This document shows, piece by piece, positions 51,479 to 59,056 of a stretch of DNA of 64,000 nucleotides. The stretch is from NCBI RefSeq assembly GCF_900177705.1, contig NZ_FXBA01000004.1, positions 1 through 64,000 on the forward strand, written 5' to 3'. The stretch comes from Fibrobacter sp. UWB15 (GTDB lineage Bacteria > Fibrobacterota > Fibrobacteria > Fibrobacterales > Fibrobacteraceae). Each line of letters starts with the position of its first letter. Within the stretch, counting starts at the first letter, position 1. Both the position numbers and the translations under genes were made by a program. The notes beneath the pieces are model-generated. The model had not been told where the DNA came from. It did not search any database and saw only the letters and a list, made by a program, of their open reading frames with translations.

Positions 51479-51512
51479 CCTTCACTCCTTTGTTTTTTGT
51501 TAGCATCTTGTT

Positions 51513-51575
51513 GTACTATAAATTGTACTACAATTTTCTATAAATATAACTCTTTTTACTACAAAGCGTACTATA
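51513..51575. promoter_or_regulatory. four KTACTAYA repeats around the GH53 promoter
   Basis: GTACTATA at 51513, GTACTACA at 51525, TTACTACA at 51556 and GTACTATA at 51568: two pairs, each with 12-nt spacing. A probable -10 TATATT (51548-51543, minus strand) lies between the pairs. Confidence 0.55.
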
Positions 51576-51669
51576 TTTTTTGAAAAAATTTAAAATTGGC
51601 GATTTTGGGCGAAAAACGGGAAAAAACGACCCCCGCAGACACCTAATCTGCGTTGTCACCTTGTAATGC

Positions 51670-52614
51670 CTAGCTTTCTTTTTCTGCCTGAATCCTCTGC
51701 GATTCCTTCAACACTTCGTCCAACGTGAAATCTTCTTGCGTAAAGAAGAAGGTATTCTTGCCCAAATCCTTGAGCGAAGCCCCGAAGTGGTAGGCCGTAT
51801 CGTCTATGAACAAGAATCGGTCGTGCATTCCGTAACTAGGCAGAACGTGCATCGGGCTATCGGGATATTGCTCGTTGTAAGTTGCCAGGTCTAACTCGAG
51901 AACCTTGCTCTTGTCATAGGTATAAATAGTCACGGAAACGCCTTTTTCCCGCTTGAGCATCATCGTCAAGGTTTTCTCGTTTACATATCTATCGATCAGC
52001 ACAATTCTCTTTTTGGCTTGGCGAATCAGGTTGCAGACAAATACATAGGCATCGAACTCCTGGTTGTTGTAAAATAAACCCTTGGTTTTGAGCTCGCCAC
52101 GGTCCATCGCCTCGAAAAGTGAGTCGATTTTATGATCATGATCTAAAAGACGGGCGTCTTGTTCCAAATCTTTTGCTTCGACATTAGAAAGACGATTGAC
52201 GATTCCGCCATTTTGATATAAATACTGCCGCATGGCGACAAACGCATCCATGATTGCGATGGATACATTCACGGCAACCTTGCTTTTCAGGACGGATGAA
52301 AGCATGGCAAAGCCCTGTTCCGTAAAAACATAGGGCTTAAACCTGTCTCCGCCCCAACTTGAAATCACATTTTGTGATTTCAAGTTGTCTAATTCACTTT
52401 TTTCCAATTGGAAACAATATCTGTCGGGGAAACGTTCTATATTTCGCTTGACGGCCTGATTTATCGCCCTAGTTTCAACACCGTATAATGTTGCAATATC
52501 GCGGTCCAACAGCACCTGCTTGCCACGAACAACCCGAATCATCTTTTCTACATCCAACTCCATAAGCGGGTTAGGTGCGAGATTATCCGTTTTTTCGGTC
52601 TTTCTTCTAGCCAT
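51670..52614 (-). CDS. ORF6N-domain protein with PLD-like C-terminus
   Basis: 314 residues; GGAG precedes the ATG. Residues about 17-110 form an ORF6N domain (VRGKQVLLDRDIATLYGVETRAINQAVKRN in the usual order, then FPDRYCFQLEKSEL and YVFTEQGFAMLSSVLKS), a DNA-binding module of phage and mobile elements. The C-terminal half resembles a single phospholipase D-like half-site: MHDRFLFID is an HxK-like segment with Arg in place of Lys, followed by YHFGASLKDLGK. Such fusions occur near mobile elements. It borders the restriction-modification insert. Function is not established. Confidence 0.8.
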   Translation of the reverse strand: MARRKTEKTDNLAPNPLMELDVEKMIRVVRGKQVLLDRDIATLYGVETRAINQAVKRNIERFPDRYCFQLEKSELDNLKSQNVISSWGGDRFKPYVFTEQGFAMLSSVLKSKVAVNVSIAIMDAFVAMRQYLYQNGGIVNRLSNVEAKDLEQDARLLDHDHKIDSLFEAMDRGELKTKGLFYNNQEFDAYVFVCNLIRQAKKRIVLIDRYVNEKTLTMMLKREKGVSVTIYTYDKSKVLELDLATYNEQYPDSPMHVLPSYGMHDRFLFIDDTAYHFGASLKDLGKNTFFFTQEDFTLDEVLKESQRIQAEKES

Positions 52615-52861
52615 CTTCTACTCCAATCCGCCTACAAGCGAAAAAAGGCGGGGTAAAGTGTTCTCGATACAAATATACATTCCTCGTATGTCATATTATG
52701 ACAATCGGCGATTTTCGCGGAAATTTTGGCAATTTTGAGGAAAATCGCCCCCTGTAGGCGGTTGAATTCTGCGTTTTTTTTGCTTTTTTTCTTGCCTTCC
52801 GGACGTGGCGTCACCTTTTGACACCGGAATAATTTATATTTTGGATGAAAATAGAGTTTTT

Positions 52862-53200
52862 GCTCTTGTTCTCCATCTGGAAACTAGACACTTTCATGAA
52901 TACGGAGAATGAGGCGAACGCTCACGTCTGCGACCGGCTTAGGCCTGCCGCATCGTTTTGGTACATGCATATTTGATAAATCTGCCTGTAGGCAAGCGGC
53001 CATTATGGGGCGTGAGTTGTTTGCGCTTATTGTATTCGGGCAGTCTAGGCCTCCAGATGATAGGTGCATTCAACTCCACGCCTTTTTTGTATTCAGAAAA
53101 AGCTTGGAAGTGTCTGCAAGAATGAGAGTGAACGCTCGTTGAGTATCGCTCTTGTTCTTCATCTGGAAACTAGACACTTTCACGAATACGAGAATAAGGC
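52862..53200. repeat. pair of ~53-bp direct repeats
   Basis: Copy 1 is at 52862-52915 and copy 2 at 53148-53200. Both read GCTCTTGTTCTYCATCTGGA then AACTAGACACTTTCAYGAAT and an ACGRGAATRAGGC-like end, with about six differences. The first copy lies in the 43-codon frame; in the second that frame is disrupted. Confidence 0.75.
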
Positions 53201-53279
53201 AATGACTCGCCACCGCCCGTGAATTGCATGGGCGTAGTGTACCCTGGGCGTATTGTATCCGCTCGGGATTGTTTTGCAA

Positions 53280-53320
53280 CGTCATTGCGAACCCTGAAAG
53301 GGTGAAGCAATCCATTGCAA
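53280..53320. repeat. GTCATTGCGA-type dispersed repeat
   Basis: CGTCATTGCGAACCCTGAAA followed by GGGTGAAGCAATCCATTGC. The GTCATTGCGA...GAAGCAATC type occurs in many copies in various bacterial genomes; only one copy is seen here. Confidence 0.5.
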
Positions 53321-53445
53321 GATTATGCGGGTGTATTGTATTCTTTTGAAAATGTCGCGCTTTTAGGCGAGGAGTGAGTCGGCTCCCCGCCGTTCTTTTT
53401 GCCCGCCCCCCGGCCAAGTGAATCGGCAAGAACCGCTCCCGCGAG

Positions 53446-53461
53446 AGTGAACTCGTTCACT
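53446..53461. promoter_or_regulatory. palindrome just upstream of the methyltransferase start
   Basis: AGTGAAC-TC-GTTCACT, perfect 7-bp arms, 18 nt before the GTG start. It could be a self-regulatory site of the methyltransferase or a small hairpin. Confidence 0.4.
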
Positions 53462-53479
53462 TTCAACACGGAGCGAAAA

Positions 53480-54517
53480 GTGCCGAAGAATAACAATAAA
53501 GCAAGACGATTTACATCAATCGAATTGTTTGCTGGTGCTGGAGGACTTGCGATTGGTCTAGACAAGGCTGGTTTTGATCATATCGGTTTAGTCGAATTTA
53601 ATAAAGCAGCCGCCGAAACGCTCAAAATCAATCGACCCGATTGGAATGTTTTATGTGAAGATGTTGCCAAAGTTGCACAGCGCAATTTAACTAAAGAATT
53701 TAAAATAAAGTCCGGCGAACTTGATTTGCTCTCTGGCGGAGCTCCATGCCAAAGTTTTAGTTATGCAGGAAAAAGACTTGGGCTTGAAGATGTTCGTGGA
53801 ACAATGTTCTATCACTATGCAACTTTTTTGCACAAACTCCAACCAAAGATGTTCCTTTTTGAAAATGTAAAAGGATTGCTTTCTCACGATGGAGGCAAAA
53901 CATATCAGACCATCTTGAACATTTTTGAAGATGAAGGATATGAAACATATCATCAAGTATTGAATGCATGGGATTATAACAATCCACAGAAGAGAGAACG
54001 ACTGATAACCATTGGCGTTCGCAAAGATTTAGTTTCCAAAGTAAAATTCGAATTTCCGAAACCGCATAAGTATAAACCAGTTCTAAAAGATGTGAAACTG
54101 GATGTCAATCCTGACAAGGATCACTGCGCTCGATATTCCGAAGCGAAAGAAAAAGTTTTCGCTCTTGTCCCTCCAGGCGGATATTGGAGAGATATAGATC
54201 CAGAAATTGCCAAAACATATATGAAAACATGTTGGGATATGGAAGGCGGTCGTACGGGCATTCTGAGAAGAATAAGCCTTGATGAACCATCACTAGCTGT
54301 TTTAACCAATCCGGGAATGAAACAGACCGATAGATGCCATCCCTTGGAGGTTCGTCCATTTAGTGTTCGCGAAAATGCACGGTTTCAGTCTTTTCCAGAG
54401 AAATGGAAATTTGCAGGAAAATTGGCTGAACAATATAAGCAGGTCGGCAATGCAGTTCCAGTCAACTTGGCAAAAGATATTGGTGAGCAAATTGCAAAAG
54501 TGTTAAAAGAGGTCTAA
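53480..54517 (+). CDS. DNA (cytosine-5)-methyltransferase, Eco47II/Sau96I-type
   Basis: 345 residues from GTG at 53480, which has GGAG six nt upstream; a longer frame starting at 53399 runs through repeat-like sequence. C5-methyltransferase motifs appear in order: I SIELFAGAGGLAIGL, IV GGAPCQSFSYAGKRLG (catalytic Cys), VI FENVKGLL, VIII QKRERLITIGV, IX RPFSVRENARFQSFP, X QVGNAVP. The target-recognition region lies around 190-270. The linked nuclease suggests GGNCC as the target. Codon use is much more A/T-rich than in neighbouring genes, suggesting horizontal acquisition. Confidence 0.93.
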   Translation: MPKNNNKARRFTSIELFAGAGGLAIGLDKAGFDHIGLVEFNKAAAETLKINRPDWNVLCEDVAKVAQRNLTKEFKIKSGELDLLSGGAPCQSFSYAGKRLGLEDVRGTMFYHYATFLHKLQPKMFLFENVKGLLSHDGGKTYQTILNIFEDEGYETYHQVLNAWDYNNPQKRERLITIGVRKDLVSKVKFEFPKPHKYKPVLKDVKLDVNPDKDHCARYSEAKEKVFALVPPGGYWRDIDPEIAKTYMKTCWDMEGGRTGILRRISLDEPSLAVLTNPGMKQTDRCHPLEVRPFSVRENARFQSFPEKWKFAGKLAEQYKQVGNAVPVNLAKDIGEQIAKVLKEV

Positions 54518-54519
54518 CC

Positions 54520-55350
54520 ATGTGGGATTTGGAATTTATATCAGAAGAAGATTTTGAAAACCACGTTAGGAAAACTATCGAAAATTACAGAGAATCCTTA
54601 AAGTCTATGACTTTAAAGGATTTCAACAAGAACATAATTGACCCGGTAAAATTTGCTTTTGATAAAGCTTTGTATGGAATATCTTGGCAGGAATTAATCA
54701 ATAACGAAATAACTCGTCAAAGAGACAAGACGAATAATAATTATATAGGTTATTTCCACCAATACATATTTAAGTATATTGATAAATGCATCGTTCCTCC
54801 GAATGGCAAGGATGGAGGCTGGGATGTTATCTATAAAAATCCTGATGGATTATATTTTGCCCCCAATGATGAATGTGACGAACTAGTACATACGATTTAC
54901 GTGGAAATGAAAAACAAGCACAACACGATGAACAGTTCAAGCGCCGAAAGAACCTATAAAAAGATGCAACAACAGTTATGTAATGATGATGATTGTGCTT
55001 GCTACCTCGTGGAGGCTATTGCAAATGATTCTCAAAATATCGTTTGGGAAACAACTGTTGACAAGAAAAAAGTGCATCACAAAAGAATCCGTCGTGTGAG
55101 CATAGATCAATTCTACAACATTGTCACGGGGCAATCTGATGCATTCTATAAGGTTTGTATGAAACTACCCGAAATAATTGCAAAAGTCGCGCCTCAAATG
55201 ACAAATGATAAAAATGTTGATGACACCGTGTATTCTGAATTAAAAAAAGAGGCAAAACATTACAAGGCTGGTGATGAGGATGTAAATTTAACCTTAGCGA
55301 TGTATATGCTTGGCTTTAGTTCTTATCTTGGATTTAATGGAACTAACTAA
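54520..55350 (+). CDS. type II restriction endonuclease, Eco47II family
   Basis: 276 residues, starting 2 nt after the methyltransferase stop. The sequence follows the Eco47II/Sau96I family closely: FISEEDFENHVRKTI, FNKNIIDPVKFAFD, NNNYIGYFHQYIFKYI, VEMKNKHNTMNSSSAERTYKKM and RIRRVSIDQFYNIVTG. The GGWDVIY ... YVEMKNKHN spacing resembles a PD-(D/E)xK active site (D...ExK). The family cuts GGNCC. The gene is intact, so the system is probably functional, and it is A/T-rich like its partner. Confidence 0.9.
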   Translation: MWDLEFISEEDFENHVRKTIENYRESLKSMTLKDFNKNIIDPVKFAFDKALYGISWQELINNEITRQRDKTNNNYIGYFHQYIFKYIDKCIVPPNGKDGGWDVIYKNPDGLYFAPNDECDELVHTIYVEMKNKHNTMNSSSAERTYKKMQQQLCNDDDCACYLVEAIANDSQNIVWETTVDKKKVHHKRIRRVSIDQFYNIVTGQSDAFYKVCMKLPEIIAKVAPQMTNDKNVDDTVYSELKKEAKHYKAGDEDVNLTLAMYMLGFSSYLGFNGTN

Positions 55351-55652
55351 TCTTTGCACTCAAGAGAAAGAAATTCCATCTCGGCACAAAAACAGTCATG
55401 CAGAACTACGCAAATAATCCTTCCGCGCAAAGAGAACTCACGGGGTTGACAGCATTGTGATTTTGAAATCCAATGCACGCGTCTCGTTATGTAAGATTTT
55501 CTCTGTGTTTTCAATTTGACAATCAGTGATTGCCAAATCTCCAATCCCCCAAATTTCACGCTAAGTTGAAATCATTATCAGGTTCTCATGCGCATCAGGA
55601 ATGCCGGCGAGCGGCGCTTTTACGAAATTGAGGCAACATCCGAGAGCAGCAC
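55351..55652. other. spacer with no gene identified
   Basis: 302 nt between the convergent nuclease gene and the small peptide gene. A 70-codon minus-strand frame (55347-55559) has no ribosome site and no recognisable features, and I do not support it. No clear terminator is visible. Confidence 0.4.
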
Positions 55653-55739
55653 TCACCCGTAAACAAGCCCTAGCGCGATGGCGAGCAGGCTGAGCACCGC
55701 AATCTGCTTGACGATGGCGAAATTTTCACGACTGAACAT
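55653..55739 (-). CDS. 28-residue predicted membrane peptide
   Basis: A short charged N-terminus (MFSRENFAIVKQ) is followed by a single hydrophobic helix (IAVLSLLAIALGLVYG) that ends at the stop. The ATG is 3 nt after the stop of the GH43 gene, and GAGG lies 6 nt before it, overlapping the end of that gene, so translation is probably coupled. It is too short for routine gene calling. Function unknown; a membrane helper for export or stress sensing is speculation. Confidence 0.55.
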   Translation of the reverse strand: MFSRENFAIVKQIAVLSLLAIALGLVYG

Positions 55740-55742
55740 ACT

Positions 55743-57401
55743 TTACCTCAGCTCGATTTTCTGGATGCGGCCGCCGAGCCTTACCACGTATGCGCCGGGA
55801 GCAAGATTCCTCACCGAAACTTGCGCGGCGTGCCCGCGGGCAACCACCATGCCGTGCAGGTTCATCAGGGCGTAATCCGCAGCCTGCGAGAAACGCAACC
55901 CATCCACGCGAGAAACCCCGACAATCCGCGCTCCAAGATTCCCAGGCGCCGCGACCAACGACGTAATTTCTGCGGAACTGCTCGACACGTCCTCGAAGCT
56001 GGAACTTTCGGGCGCGACCTCTACGCTGGAAGAACTATATGCAGATTCGTCGCCCATGTATTCAAACTTGAACGACTGATTCTGCGTCCCGGTCTGTTTC
56101 CACACGACAAGCGGCATGCCCGCCTCCGTAGAGATGTTCAGGACATCGCCCAGGTATTCACTTGCGGTATCCGCGTACAGGCGGTAACCGTCATCCACGT
56201 TAAAGTTCTCGATGACAATGCGGTTTTCGGTTTCGACGGTCCTTGCGGTATCCAGCAGATTTCCCTTTCCGAACGAAAGGTACTTTCCCGTCTCGAGGTT
56301 CCTGAGCGTGTAGGTGTAACCGTCGATTCTTTTGAGCGCCCACAACTGCGATTCACTTTCTTCGGAATCCATCTGGATTACCGCGGAAGCTGCATCTTCG
56401 AGACTCAGGCCGCTGTGCCGCGCCTTGATGCGGTAAACGCCATCCCTGATCGGCGCATGGTCAACCTTCTTTACGCCCGCGTCGGTCATGGTAATGTTCG
56501 CGATGGTCGAGTCGTTTTCGTAGTAGGCGTAGTCCACGCACAGCGCACGGCGGAAACTGCCGCCAATCGCGCCCGTATGGTATATGTAATACCACTGGTT
56601 ATGGAATTCGACGAACGCCTGATGGCTCGTGTTGGAATTCTTGTTGTAGCCGACAATGACCTTGGAATTGGATACGGGCCCCGTCGGGCTTTTCATGGTC
56701 GCCTGGCCAATGCGTTCTTCCCAGCCGTAGGCATACGTCAAAAAGTAGTAGCCGTTCCTTTTATGAACGTACGGAGCCTCGGTAAAACTGGGCGGCGTCA
56801 CGTTGAACATGTTGCCTTGCAGTTCGACCATATTTTCCTTGAGCCTGTAGCCCATCACGGCGCCGTTGCCCCAATAAATATAGGCCTGTCCGTCGTCATC
56901 GATAAAGACGGTCGGATCGATATCGTAATTCACGCCGCTATTCGCAGCAGTCATGTCGCTTGTAATGAGTGCCTTGCCGATGGCATCCTTGTACGGGCCT
57001 GCCGGATGGTCCGCAACGGCGACGCCAACCGCAAAGTCCCTGCCGTCGTGCACGGTCACGTACCAGTAGAACTTGCCGTTACGTTCGATAGTCTGGCTCG
57101 CCCAAGCACTGCCACGCGCCCACTTGAACGACTTGATAGAAAGCGCGGCCCCGCGATCCACCCAGGTATCCATATCTCCCGAAGAGAATATGTGCCAGTC
57201 GTTCATTATGTAACCTTCGTGACCGGCGGGCGCTTCGTCATGCCCCGTGAAGATATACATGGTATCGTTGTAAACGAGCCCTGCGGGGTCTGCCGTGAAC
57301 ATGTTCGTGACAACGGGATTGCTTGCGGCAAATGCACCAACAGCAAGCGACAACCCGGCACCTATAAAACCACCCCGAAGGGCGTTTCCCAATCCATACA
57401 T
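55743..57401 (-). CDS. GH43 enzyme with ricin-like C-terminal domain
   Basis: 552 residues; AGGAG precedes the ATG. A signal peptide (about 1-25) is followed by a GH43 propeller (about 28-310): the general base is in MFTADPAGLVYND, and YDIDPTVFIDDDGQAYIYWGN and FTEAPYVHKRNGYYFL carry the pKa-modulating Asp and the acid Glu. A ricin B/CBM13-like module (about 325-450), a Ser-rich linker and a type A-like C-terminal domain (LAPGAYVVRLGGRIQKIEL) follow. It is a tandem paralogue of the next gene upstream, differing in its C-terminal tail. Arabinofuranosidase or xylosidase activity is expected. Confidence 0.87.
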   Translation of the reverse strand: MYGLGNALRGGFIGAGLSLAVGAFAASNPVVTNMFTADPAGLVYNDTMYIFTGHDEAPAGHEGYIMNDWHIFSSGDMDTWVDRGAALSIKSFKWARGSAWASQTIERNGKFYWYVTVHDGRDFAVGVAVADHPAGPYKDAIGKALITSDMTAANSGVNYDIDPTVFIDDDGQAYIYWGNGAVMGYRLKENMVELQGNMFNVTPPSFTEAPYVHKRNGYYFLTYAYGWEERIGQATMKSPTGPVSNSKVIVGYNKNSNTSHQAFVEFHNQWYYIYHTGAIGGSFRRALCVDYAYYENDSTIANITMTDAGVKKVDHAPIRDGVYRIKARHSGLSLEDAASAVIQMDSEESESQLWALKRIDGYTYTLRNLETGKYLSFGKGNLLDTARTVETENRIVIENFNVDDGYRLYADTASEYLGDVLNISTEAGMPLVVWKQTGTQNQSFKFEYMGDESAYSSSSVEVAPESSSFEDVSSSSAEITSLVAAPGNLGARIVGVSRVDGLRFSQAADYALMNLHGMVVARGHAAQVSVRNLAPGAYVVRLGGRIQKIELR

Positions 57402-57436
57402 CCAAACACTCCTGTTTTTAGAATAAGTTAATTCCG

Positions 57437-58990
57437 CTAGAACATCACCCGATACGGAATCCGGCTGTCAAAACTGCGGCCCTTGAGGTCACGGTAACCC
57501 TTGCGAGCAAGCACCTGCATTCCCTGGCGAGCTGCGCGCGGAGCAATCGCGGTAGTTCCACTGCTGGAACTTTCGGGCGCGACTTCGCTGCTGGAAGATT
57601 CCTTGATGCTAGAAGACGATTCCGGTTCAATGGCCGGCGGGGTCGCCTTCGCGAGTTTCACCTTCTGGTTGTCCGCACCGGTGCGCACCCAGGTAATCAC
57701 AGGCATGCCCGCGTCCTTCGAGACATTCAGCACGTCGCCCACAAAGTCGCTGTCGTAATCGCCATACAGGTAGTAGCCCTTCGCGGCAGAGGCATTCTCG
57801 ATGCGGATTTCGCAGGCAGTCGCCGACGTCTTGACGGTATCGAGCAGCGTCTTGGGCGGGCAATAGTAGCGGCCGGTACCGTAATTCTTGAGCGTGTAAT
57901 GGCGGGCATTTTTCGCGCTGCGTTCCACGGTCCAGAACTGATTCGCATCCCTTTCGCTTTCGGGGCGCTGCACCACGATTCCGCTCTCTTCGACCAGCGA
58001 AAGCGCGCTGTGCGAAACGGTCAGGCGGTACGTGCCGTTTTCCACGAGTGCGTTATTTACTTTGTCTACACCCGTGGTGGTACGCTTGATTTTCTGGATA
58101 TTCGCATTCTCGTCATAATACAGGTAGTCGATATTCACAGAACGGCGGTAAGTCCAGCCGCCCGGAGCGTTCGCACCATGATACATAAAGTACCAGTGAC
58201 CGAGATACTTGAAAATCGCCTGGTGGTTCGTCTCGGAATTGTCGAGCTTGTCGTTCAGCACCCCCTTCTGCGTCCACGGGCCATTCAGGCTCGTGGCCAT
58301 GGAGTAGTTTGTCGTAGACGGGTAGCCCGAGGCGTAACTGAAGTAGTAGTTGCCGCGGTATTTGTGCATCCAGGGAGCTTCGAAAAAGTCCCTTATCTTG
58401 ATGTCCTCGGGCGTACTCGCGAGCTCAATCATGTTTTCCTTGAGTTTCACGCGACGGCCCGCGTTCCACGAGCCCCAATACATCCAGATATCGTTCCCAT
58501 CGTAGAAAATTGCGGGGTCGATATTCAGCGCGACATCGTTCGGGGTATCGTCGGTCACGAGCGCCTTGCCAATGGCATCTTTCCACGGGCCCGAGGGGTG
58601 ATCGGCCACCGCGACGCCAATCGCGAAGCCTTCATCACGCACGACAGTCGCATGATGCACCGCCACGTACCAATAGAACTTGCCGTTACGGTATTCGCAG
58701 TGGCCCGCAAAGGCGTTGCCGCTTGCCCACTTGAAGGTCCGCCACGAAAGTACCGCACCGTAGTCATGGTAGTTTTCCATGTCGTCGGTCACCAGCACGT
58801 GCCAGTCGTTCATCAAGAAGAACTTGTTGTTATTCCCCTGAGCACCCTGCTCGTCGTGGCCCGCAAAAATAAACAAGCTGTCGTTGTGCACGAGCGCCGC
58901 GGCATCGGCAGAGTAGAATTTTGTAGTGAGGGGGTTTGCCGCAAAACAGGTCGCAGCTAGAAGCAGAGCAATTGAAGAAATTTTATGCAT
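57437..58990 (-). CDS. GH43 enzyme, tandem paralogue
   Basis: 517 residues. A signal peptide (1-18) is followed by the GH43 propeller (about 20-310): FYSADAAALVHND, LNIDPAIFYDGNDIWMYWGS and FFEAPWMHKYRGNYYFSYASG. A ricin-like module follows (about 320-440), then a Ser linker and the tail KGYRDLKGRSFDSRIPYRVMF shared almost exactly with the gene at 59057. It lies 35 nt from the downstream paralogue. The spacer upstream holds a hairpin repeat at 59013. Confidence 0.87.
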   Translation of the reverse strand: MHKISSIALLLAATCFAANPLTTKFYSADAAALVHNDSLFIFAGHDEQGAQGNNNKFFLMNDWHVLVTDDMENYHDYGAVLSWRTFKWASGNAFAGHCEYRNGKFYWYVAVHHATVVRDEGFAIGVAVADHPSGPWKDAIGKALVTDDTPNDVALNIDPAIFYDGNDIWMYWGSWNAGRRVKLKENMIELASTPEDIKIRDFFEAPWMHKYRGNYYFSYASGYPSTTNYSMATSLNGPWTQKGVLNDKLDNSETNHQAIFKYLGHWYFMYHGANAPGGWTYRRSVNIDYLYYDENANIQKIKRTTTGVDKVNNALVENGTYRLTVSHSALSLVEESGIVVQRPESERDANQFWTVERSAKNARHYTLKNYGTGRYYCPPKTLLDTVKTSATACEIRIENASAAKGYYLYGDYDSDFVGDVLNVSKDAGMPVITWVRTGADNQKVKLAKATPPAIEPESSSSIKESSSSEVAPESSSSGTTAIAPRAARQGMQVLARKGYRDLKGRSFDSRIPYRVMF

Positions 58991-59012
58991 AATAAAGCCT
59001 ACCTTAAGGGAG

Positions 59013-59032
59013 ATCCCCGCCTACGCGGGGAT
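59013..59032. repeat. CCCCGC hairpin, dispersed-repeat type
   Basis: ATCCCCGC-CTAC-GCGGGGAT, an 8-bp perfect stem inside a GTCATCCCCGCG...GGGGATCTC context common as a dispersed repeat in bacteria. It sits between two GH43 genes of one probable operon and could stabilise or partly terminate the message. Confidence 0.55.
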
Positions 59033-59056
59033 GACATAAAGGGTTACAATTCATCG

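Larger units (their letters stand above)
52615..53479. other. repeat-bearing spacer with no confident gene
   Basis: 865 nt between the ORF6N gene and the methyltransferase. It holds a 43-codon open frame (52845-52976, starting MKIEFLLLFSIWKLD), two copies of a ~53-bp direct repeat, repeated GCGTATTGTATYC-like strings (near 53030, 53250 and 53330), and a dispersed-repeat-like hairpin sequence at 53280. It looks like debris of a repeated element. Other frames here are not convincing. Confidence 0.5.

Noticed and set aside
52909..53142. 77-codon frame in the repeat-bearing spacer
   Set aside because: No ribosome site and atypical composition; it lies largely between the two direct repeats and shows no family features.
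55347..55559. 70-codon minus-strand frame after the restriction nuclease
   Set aside because: No start signal, no hydrophobic or domain features, overlaps the nuclease stop.
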